From the NCBI GenBank assembly GCA_946811695.1, contig OX328124.1, forward strand, positions 62,078,507 to 62,142,506: 64,000 nucleotides of DNA, read 5' to 3'. Below the pieces are notes generated by a model. That model searched no databases, was not told the DNA's origin, and saw nothing but the letters and a program-made list of their open reading frames with translations. Source of the stretch: Gonocerus acuteangulatus. Taxonomy: Eukaryota > Arthropoda > Insecta > Hemiptera > Coreidae. How positions within the stretch are numbered: position 1 is the first letter of the stretch; every line of letters begins with the position of its first letter. A program made the position numbers and the translations under genes. Below are positions 56,045-64,000 of this stretch, piece after piece.

Positions 56045-56212
56045 CAGTGCCAAGGGTCGTGGGTTCGATTCCTACAAGGGGGGTGGCTTTTCTTTTGAAA
56101 AAAGAAAAGGCGTCAGCCGTATTCTGGCTAGAAAAGGGTGGTTACCTATAGATAACCCGTCCTATTATTCTCAGTTAATTATAACGGAAGTTAAAATTTA
56201 AATAAATAATAA
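56045..56212 (+). mobile_element. SINE family S1, head partly lost
   Basis: GCCAAGGGTCGTGGGTTCGA (B box), a hairpin (GCTTTTCTTTTGAAAAAAG, AAAAGGC), CGTCAGCCGTATTCTGGC, GGTTACCTATAGATAACCC and a tail GTTAAAATTTAAATAAATAA. It is the reference copy for the S1 body. Confidence 0.7.
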
Positions 56213-57246
<1,034 letters not shown>

Positions 57247-58680
57247 TGAAAAAGAGAGAGAAGATAGCATTAACTACAAATTAAAGAAAAACAAAACATT
57301 ACAGAAAGAACGAAAATAGCTAGTGGCACCGAAAACAAGGAGAATATAATATATCGTTATTCAACAGAAATCCAAATAATGGCCCCTCCCTTTTAAACTG
57401 TGTAATTGATGACAAATAAATACTTCAACATAGAGAAATTAATTATAACCAAAATAACACATAGAAAGTATAAAGCTTAATAAACAATTATGTATTTACT
57501 ATCGTTTTAATTAGAATCCATTTAGCCCCATCAAAACATTAAAGGAATCGACAATCTTTTTTTAGAGGATAATTGGAAACGATTATTAAAAGGACATCAA
57601 ATTATTATTAGTAAATTGACATTTATGATAGGATAAAGTTTCCGTTTAATGAAAACAAAGGGCGTGCCACTATAACGCTTTTCCAAAGACTATTAATATT
57701 TGAAAGAAAGAAAAGTCAATGATAAAAGGTAAAAACGTTATAAACGGATAAAAAGAAAATGTCGTTGAAAACAAATTGCCATGACTTATTTATTGATTTA
57801 AACTTCTCTTCCCTTTGTCTGCTATCTAATTCAAGAGGGTAATCATTGGGCTTTATGTTCATTTTCTTTATGTAGATTGTAATCCGAGTTCTTTTTTTGC
57901 CCTTTCAACCACAGTTTAAATTTAATGACTTCGTTAAGATTAAAATTACTTCCATTAGTAGAGGTCTTTACGTGCTCAGACTTGTCCAATTGAGTTACGG
58001 GTAAAGGAAAATAAAAACTCCAGAAAATAGTAAAGTAAATTAGAATTAGTCAAGTACAAAATCATTTAAATTATCAATTACTTCATTAATATTACTAAAG
58101 ACAAACAGATCGGTAAATCAATTCAGTAAAGAAACATTTTGTATTTTTTCTCCATTGTATTGCTTGCCAACTCGTTTTATAACGATTTCATTTCTTCTCA
58201 AGACTATTTCCGTTATGTATTTGGTCTAATAAAGTGAAATTTCAAACAGAGATCATAACCTATATATAATTTATATTGTAGGAGACAAATCGCTATTCTT
58301 TTACAAATTACATTATATTCAATTTTGGTCAATTCCGAAAAAACTAGACTTGAATAATTCTTTTCGGATATCAAAGAAAAGAAATTCCATGAAAAATTAT
58401 TAGGAATCAAAAATAAGTAGGCAATTTTAACCGAAAAAGATTAATGGCATATTAACATATATGATTTAGTTATTTTACGGCCTCTGATAAAGAAAATTCA
58501 TTTCATGCGAATATTTGTATATGGGAAATACGAGTATTACATTGAAAACAGAGAGAAAAAAGGGGAATTTATTGGCTCCACTTCTTTGAGATACATTATG
58601 TCGGCCGTGTTATTGAAAAGATAACCTATGCGAAACTCTTATAAAAATATTCCACTATTTGCTATTTATGCATTTATTTA
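57247..58680. other. Non-coding stretch, nothing recognised
   Basis: Very AT-rich; nothing recognised. Confidence 0.5.
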
Positions 58681-58685
58681 TATAC

Positions 58686-58728
<43 letters not shown>

Positions 58729-58735
58729 TCACACA

Positions 58736-58796
<61 letters not shown>

Positions 58797-58797
58797 T
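58681..58797. repeat. Interrupted (TA)n microsatellite
   Basis: TA repeat with TATATGTATAT and ACACAT interruptions; it ends at the CTAG of the next element. Confidence 0.95.
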
Positions 58798-59190
58798 CTA
58801 GCTGTTACCCGGCGTGCCATGCTACACATACTTTCTGAATATATAAAATCAAAAATAAATTAGATACCAAATAAGTAATATTAAAATCTAAGGACGCAAA
58901 TCTGAAACTATTTGGGTTCATTGTTTAGGGCGGTGAGGACCTAGATGTTTTCTGCCCTTAAACACCCAATACATCCATCCACCGTTGTTTCGAACCCGTG
59001 ACCTCCGAACTGTGAGCCATAGACGATTTTAACCCAGCCTATGACTCCCCTCAAATCAGGACCTACCTGTGTGCCAAGTTTGGTCAAAATCGGTCAAACA
59101 GTGTGGATTTGTATAAGAACAAACAGAAAAACAGACAAACGGACAAGCAGACAGACACGTGATTTGTATATATATATATATATATATATT
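58798..59190 (-). mobile_element. Helitron-like non-autonomous element
   Basis: On the minus strand it ends CATGGCACGCCGGGTAACAG + CTAG (58801-58798). On the plus strand the other side reads GCCAAGTTTGGTCAAAATCG, GTGTGGATTTGTATAAGAAC and GACAGACACGTGATTTGTAT, ending in (TA)n. The CTAG end with a GC-rich block fits Helitrons. The base after it is A rather than T, and the 5' end is lost in the microsatellite. Confidence 0.45.
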
Positions 59191-59907
59191 TCAAACCTCC
59201 CAAACAAAAGGTCAAGTTCGTTAACCAACGAAATCTGCCTACCGAAGCATTGTTTTTTTCCGCAGAGTGAAAATTAAAAAATTCCTAGCGCAAACGATAT
59301 TGCATTTTTTTGTTTTAATAGGCTTGTAGGTAAACCTTTCGTGAGATTTTTGAAGTGGGGAATTGATGGAAATCACTTTCAAGGGGATATCTTCTGACTC
59401 TTCTGAGAAAAGTAAAAACATATTAGTTTAAATACTTCAAAACATTTGAAACATAATTGACATTCATCAAAACTGAGGTATGACAATCTGGGTGACACTT
59501 GGAAAAGTAAAGGTAAAAATATGTTATCAATAGATATAAGTGGTTTAAAGATTACCGTAAATTTTCGTAAATATTTCGAAAATGAAGGATTCAAAACCAT
59601 TTGAAAGCACAATAAATATCTTACAAAATACATTGAGGAGTAAATTTCTAATGGAATGAAATTAGTTGGGCATAACTGTGCTTGCATTTCGGAAGTGTTA
59701 TTTATGCAAAATGTTTTTTATGAGTATTACTTTCCTCCTATTTGAGTTAGAGACTATTGAAAAAAAATTAAATTAAAAAAAACAGACAAGTGTTTAAAGA
59801 AAAAATAGAAATTATTTTAAGTGTTTCTATACAATGGAAATCGCACCAGGAATAAGGGTTGGAAACAAGACGTGACGACTAAGATTCCGCGAGTTTGACT
59901 ACATTTT
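59191..59907 (+). mobile_element. Family A element, copy I (diverged, hairpin end present)
   Basis: GGTCAAGTTCGTTAACCAAC, GAAATCTGCCTACCGAAGC and CTTCTGAGAAAAGTAAAAAC follow Family A interior order. The end CTAAGATTCCGCGAGTTTGA + CTACATTTTT is a mutated hairpin end. The terminal block is absent on the left, where the copy abuts the Helitron-like element. Confidence 0.5.
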
Positions 59908-60242
59908 TCTAATGATTATATTTCTAATGATTATATTGCAGTCATCAATATACTGATCATTTAATAAGCTTCTCGCGCCCTGAATTTGTAATCTTTATTA
60001 TACAAACAAATGGGGTTTCTTTATTCTTAATACTGTTTTTAAACGCTTGGGGCATTGTTGACCCACGAATCTTGCATTTTTCTTGATGGATTTGTTTCAA
60101 ATACAAATCTTTTTACTAAAGATATCAAATATTATTGTAATTATTTTTCGTCGTTATTATAAATGTTTGTTGTAGAGCTGCTAATTTTTTATAGATTTGC
60201 ATACGTCTTTTATGTTATTATTTACTTCTAGAATTCAAAAAT
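59908..60242. other. Short non-coding stretch, nothing recognised
   Basis: AT-rich, without recognised features. Confidence 0.5.
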
Positions 60243-60255
60243 AAATTCACATTTT

Positions 60256-62100
60256 TTTTTTTTTAATTCATTTATTTATGAGCACCCGCAACTAAGGTGA
60301 TGTGCTCAAAACAATTGTACAGATTCATTTCTAGTTGTAATTAAAAAAAAAATAATATAAATAAAGAAATACATTGTGAATTCTTAATAATAACAGATAA
60401 AATACATTAGAACAATGTTCATGTGGTTACAAATAAGGTCTGTTTACAATTACTTCGAGATAGAAGGTGTAAAATAAGAAGTTGTTTACCACTGTTGTTG
60501 ATACTGTGAATAAGGTATATACAAAATTTGATAATGAACAAAATTATTGAACAACGTAAGAATCGGGAAAACGAGAAAGGCAGTAACTCTTAGGAGGGGA
60601 AAATGTATTAGTAACAGAAAAGGTGAAAATAAGAAGAGAAGGGGAAAAAAAAATGAATAAATAAAAAAAAAAAAATAATAAAATAGAAAAAAAAGGAATA
60701 AAGTAAATATAGAAATTAATATTAGTAAATTAAAAATAAATAAATAAAGGAAAATATTAATAATAATAAATATAAATAGCCGAAGTCAAAAAAAAAAACA
60801 AAAAAAACCGTTGAGCGTTATGGTGTTAAATTGATGCCGATATACGAGTATATTCGTATTATAAACACAAGAATATTAATGTATAATGGTAACGAAGAGT
60901 TATATTATATATATATTTTTTTTTCTTTTTCCTTCCTTTTTAATACAGTATACTTGTTAGATTTTATGGTGTATGTTTATGTTATGAAAATGTTGTAATA
61001 TGGTTTTACTATGTGGGCTGTTTTCCGTTAACAGTTCTTGAATGTCATAAGGTATGTTTAGTAGATTTCTCTGTCTGCATTCTGTAAGTATATGTTTTAT
61101 AGTAAGAGTCCTGTTACAGTACTGGCAAATAGGTCTATCGTTTCTATTCATTAAGTACGAGTGAGTCAGGAATGAGTGTCCAATGCGTAGTCTGGTCAAT
61201 ATAACTTGGTCTCTCCTTGTTAGGGGCCATTTATGTTTAGACCAAGGTTCTACAGTTGGCTTTATTTCAAGCAATTTGTTGTCTGTTAGTGTCCAGTATC
61301 TTTGCCAGTAAGTTAGTACCTGTCTTTGAATTGTTGAACACAAATCTTCAGAAGTCAGTTTGTCAATATCGAGTGATCTCATTTTAGTTGCTAATTTTGC
61401 TTGTTTGTCAATCTCGTTGATTTCTGGGATTCCTGTATGTCCGGGTAGCCAAGTCATTGTTATGTTTTTATTTTGTAGGTTTAGTAATTGTGTAAGTATT
61501 TGTGTTATTAGTGGGTGTGTACTATAGATATTTCCCAAGGAGAGCAATGAACTTAGCGAGTCAGAGCAAAGAATGATTTCTCGTCTCGTAGTGTGTTGTA
61601 AGTTGGAAAGAGCTGTATGTACGGCTGTCAGTTCGGCAGTGTATATACTAGAGTCGTCGTGTAGTTTTATTTGGTAGGTCATGTTATCAACTATAGCTGC
61701 AGAGTCTGTTCCTGAATCACTTTTGGAACCATCGGTAAAGATAAATAGTGCTTCAGGATGCTTCGTTTTAAAAGATTTAAAGACATTTTGTTATAACGTA
61801 GAAGAAGTGGGTTCCTTCTTTTTGTAATGTGTTAGCGTGAGATTAATTTTGAAGTTTTTAACTCTCTATGGGGGTTGTGAAAGGACTGCGTTGGTATGTA
61901 TTTCTCTGAATACATGTTTATTTAAAATCTGTACAATAAAATACAATAATTAATTGTGCTGGTAAATGAATACATATCAGTGTAGAACAGAATATGGAAG
62001 GAGCCAAACTTTGGTATGTATAGGTGTATTTAAAAATGTTGAGCTGTTTGCGTCTAATAGATGTCTTATTAATAACGGTTTTATTCGTGGATTTTTTTGT
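60256..62100 (-). mobile_element. 5'-truncated I/Jockey-type LINE with 13-bp target duplication
   Basis: AAATTCACATTTT occurs at 60243-60255 and again at 62101-62113, exactly flanking the insertion. The minus-strand 3' end has a poly(A) tail (T-run to 60264) after GCTCATAAATAAATGAATT. Then come a 3' untranslated region of about 690 bp and the C-terminal half of ORF2. Truncation inside ORF2 at 62100 is typical of target-primed reverse transcription. Confidence 0.8.
60957..61790 (-). pseudogene. LINE ORF2 C terminus: RNase H and CCHC knuckle
   Basis: From 61790 the minus strand is open to the stop at 60957 (about 277 codons; first Met at 61682). The RNase H domain is present with all usual acids. 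The first aspartate is in FTDGSKSDSG, before the first Met. Counting from that Met, E17 is in TAELTAVHTAL, D41 in CSDSLSSL, and H82 and D92 in TWLPGHTGIPEINEIDKQAK. A terminal knuckle follows (C186, C189, H197, C202, in CQYCNRTLTIKHILTEC). RNase H removes the RNA template during insertion. Upstream the same frame continues (INLTLTHYKKKEPTSSTL) but has in-frame stops at 61793 and near 61870. With the 5' truncation the copy is dead. Confidence 0.85.
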
Positions 62101-62166
62101 AAATTCACATTTTAAGATCCCAATAAAATTGAGTTATTAGTTGGTCCTTAAGTGAGGTTGTTCAAA

Positions 62167-63320
62167 TCTACTATATATTTGTCAAATACCACTCACTCAC
62201 TCACTCATCTATCAACGCCCAGCCCAAACCGCTCGACAGAAAATTTTGAAATTTTGCATGGACACTCCCTATATAACGTAGGCGCTCGCTAAGAAAGGAT
62301 TTTTTGATATTCGTATTTTTAAGCATTTTTAGGGGGGTTTAAAGTTTGAGTTGGTTAGACAACGCAAGCCTAGGCAGCCTGCGTTGCTAGGACGATAAAG
62401 AACAGCTGTTACCGTACATTATCTATCTCATAGTTTTATTTCTAATTGAGGTTAATTTCAACTATGATGGCAGACCTAGAATTACTAGAAATTAACTGTC
62501 CCTCATAGAGTTTTAATTGCGTTTCTTTTCTGCCTGTCCCCGTCAGAGAGGCTTGCCATATTTTTGGAGAGTTAAACCGAGACACATTAATATGGGATGG
62601 GCATACAGGGGGGGGGGATAAAAAGAGTACAAATTATAAGCAAAATGGTTGGTGAGTTTTAAGCCTAGCAACTAACGGGAAGGGGGAATCCTAAACTGTT
62701 AGTCTACCCAAACCTTAAAAATAAGAACGAAACTTTTTTTGCTACTTGATTTTTTTTAAAAAATCAGCCAAATTGTAGTGTCTGGCAGCTGGCAGCGCTG
62801 TGCAGGTAGTTCCAGCGTTTTACAGTTAGATTACTTTGACACTGTTAGCAGTAGTAACAATGTTGATTGTAGAAAAGTAACCGATTTATAAAAGATTCTT
62901 ATAAACATGAATTCATTACTTTTTCCATCTTACAGCCTTTTCCGGGACATTGATAAAACTGGGCGGGACACCGAAACAATTGCAAAATACCGGGACAGTT
63001 CCGGTCAAACCGTGATGTATGGCATATCCTTAGGTTTTCCAGGCGAGGTAATAATATCCGGAACCCTTGCACAGCCTCCTCGCCTATAACCTTGGTAATA
63101 CTCGTAAATATATTGGGGGTTACCATATGACTTCTTGGAAACATAAACTTTTAAATTTTAACGCCCATTGAATAAAATATAGTATGACGGGAACCGTGCT
63201 GTAATAAACTGCACAGAATTGTACAGTAACGTAATTTTAATGAAACATTATTTAACTACTTATCAATATGCAATAAAATAACTACTTATCTGCCGTGACG
63301 AAGCACGGGTATTCAGCTAG
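62167..63320 (+). mobile_element. Canonical non-autonomous Helitron, 1154 bp
   Basis: The 5' end TCTACTATATATTTG follows an A (62166). The 3' end has a hairpin CCGTG-ACGAAG-CACGG (63293-63308), then eight bases, CTAG (63317-63320) and a T. This fits every Helitron rule: 5' TC, 3' hairpin plus CTRR, A|T insertion, no target duplication and no TIR. The body starts with CACTCACTCACTCACTCATC and CAACGCCCAGCCCAAACC and has no Rep/helicase gene. It depends on an autonomous partner elsewhere. Confidence 0.8.
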
Positions 63321-64000
63321 TAATGATATAAACCTAAACAAATAAGGAAAAACGTGTGTGCAGCTGTGAAGTGAATTCACGTTTACACTTGCCAAAGTAA
63401 ATACGCAATTTACATTTCACTATTGTTTCCATATAATTATTATTTATATATGTATAAATATGTAAATACTTATTGTTATAAAACATTAGAATTGTTGATG
63501 GATTCTACCCACAACTCGTTATCAAAAGAGCAAATAGCAACTTAGCGAGCTCTAAATAACCAAATAAATAAATAATGTTAGCATTCAGTTTTAAAGAAAA
63601 TTAGTTAATTGCAACATATGTAAGTGGGTTATTTAATTTAATCCTATAAGCAATCCCTGAAATTTTAAAAATAAATTGCATGGAATCGATTCCATATAAC
63701 AATTACATCAACTTTGTCATATTTAGGTATATTTTACGAAACAGATGTTACTCAAACTATCCTTTTCTTGCATCCGTTTTTTCGGTTTCAACCATTACAT
63801 TAAACTTTAATTTTTAACGTGTTTTAACGTTTCCATAAACTTAACGCATAATTCAGAGATATTTTCGTTTCCATTAAATTGGATTTCCAAAATAAATATG
63901 ATTTCTAAAAATTTGCCCGTATTTTTGACTACCGGATTAGAGGTTTCAATACAAATTCAAAATGCTACAAGAAATCATTAATGATAAATTACACAGCCAC
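63321..64000. other. Non-coding stretch, nothing recognised
   Basis: AT-rich to the end of the window; no exon or repeat recognised. Confidence 0.5.

Overview
The window is AT-rich metazoan nuclear DNA, most probably from an arthropod. The inference rests on an R2/R4-type retrotransposon with a restriction-like endonuclease, an I/Jockey-type LINE ORF1, tRNA-derived SINEs, Helitron and Helentron/DINE-like elements, and two spliced exons of a Musashi-family gene. There are no bacterial-style genes, rRNA genes, functional tRNAs or CRISPR arrays. The species cannot be named from the sequence.

Host gene. Two minus-strand exons, at 46234-46318 and 30175-30216, join in frame. They encode the RNP1 half of RRM1 and its last strand in a Musashi-family RNA-binding protein. 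The residues VAFPRRAHPK match the vertebrate MSI1/2 and insect Rbp6 type. The exons are separated by a 16,017-bp intron. I found no other exon, so most of the window is probably intron of this one gene. Everything on the plus strand is antisense to it.

Transposon layer. At 6354-8870 lies a 5'-truncated RLE retrotransposon with an intact 719-codon reading frame. At 48176-49411 is a LINE ORF1 with a zinc knuckle. At 60256-62100 is a 5'-truncated minus-strand LINE (RNase H plus CCHC) flanked by a 13-bp target duplication; a fragment of a related LINE lies at 16625-16813. DNA elements include a foldback element whose arms are 21-bp repeats (1351-2155), a deleted Tigger/pogo element (38690-39646), a TIR element with Transib-like ends (17710-18432) and a half copy of a similar one (43273-43598). 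There is also a frameshifted MADF remnant of a PIF/Harbinger-like element (about 25084-26090), a decayed DDE transposase (51454-51850), a canonical non-autonomous Helitron (62167-63320) and a compact one (24621-24996).

Dominant repeat. At least eleven copies or fragments belong to one interspersed superfamily, called Family A and Family B here. Its ends are 13-bp subterminal inverted repeats, one of them followed by a small hairpin and a T-run. Several copies carry an internal (TA)n microsatellite at the same position, and Family B adds 143-bp tandem repeats. The two subterminal repeats change together between copies. This is the architecture of Helentron/DINE-type elements, and it explains many of the (TA)n tracts.

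Smaller layers. Two tRNA-derived SINE families (S1, S2) are scattered through the window. One insert is only a tRNA 5' half with a poly(A) tail, nested in a Family A copy. A 34-bp minisatellite with a perfect palindrome in its unit lies at 53331-53500. The remaining stretches are AT-rich sequence in which I recognise nothing; they are listed as such. All repeat relationships were seen by reading, without alignment software, so boundaries are approximate unless a terminal motif fixes them.
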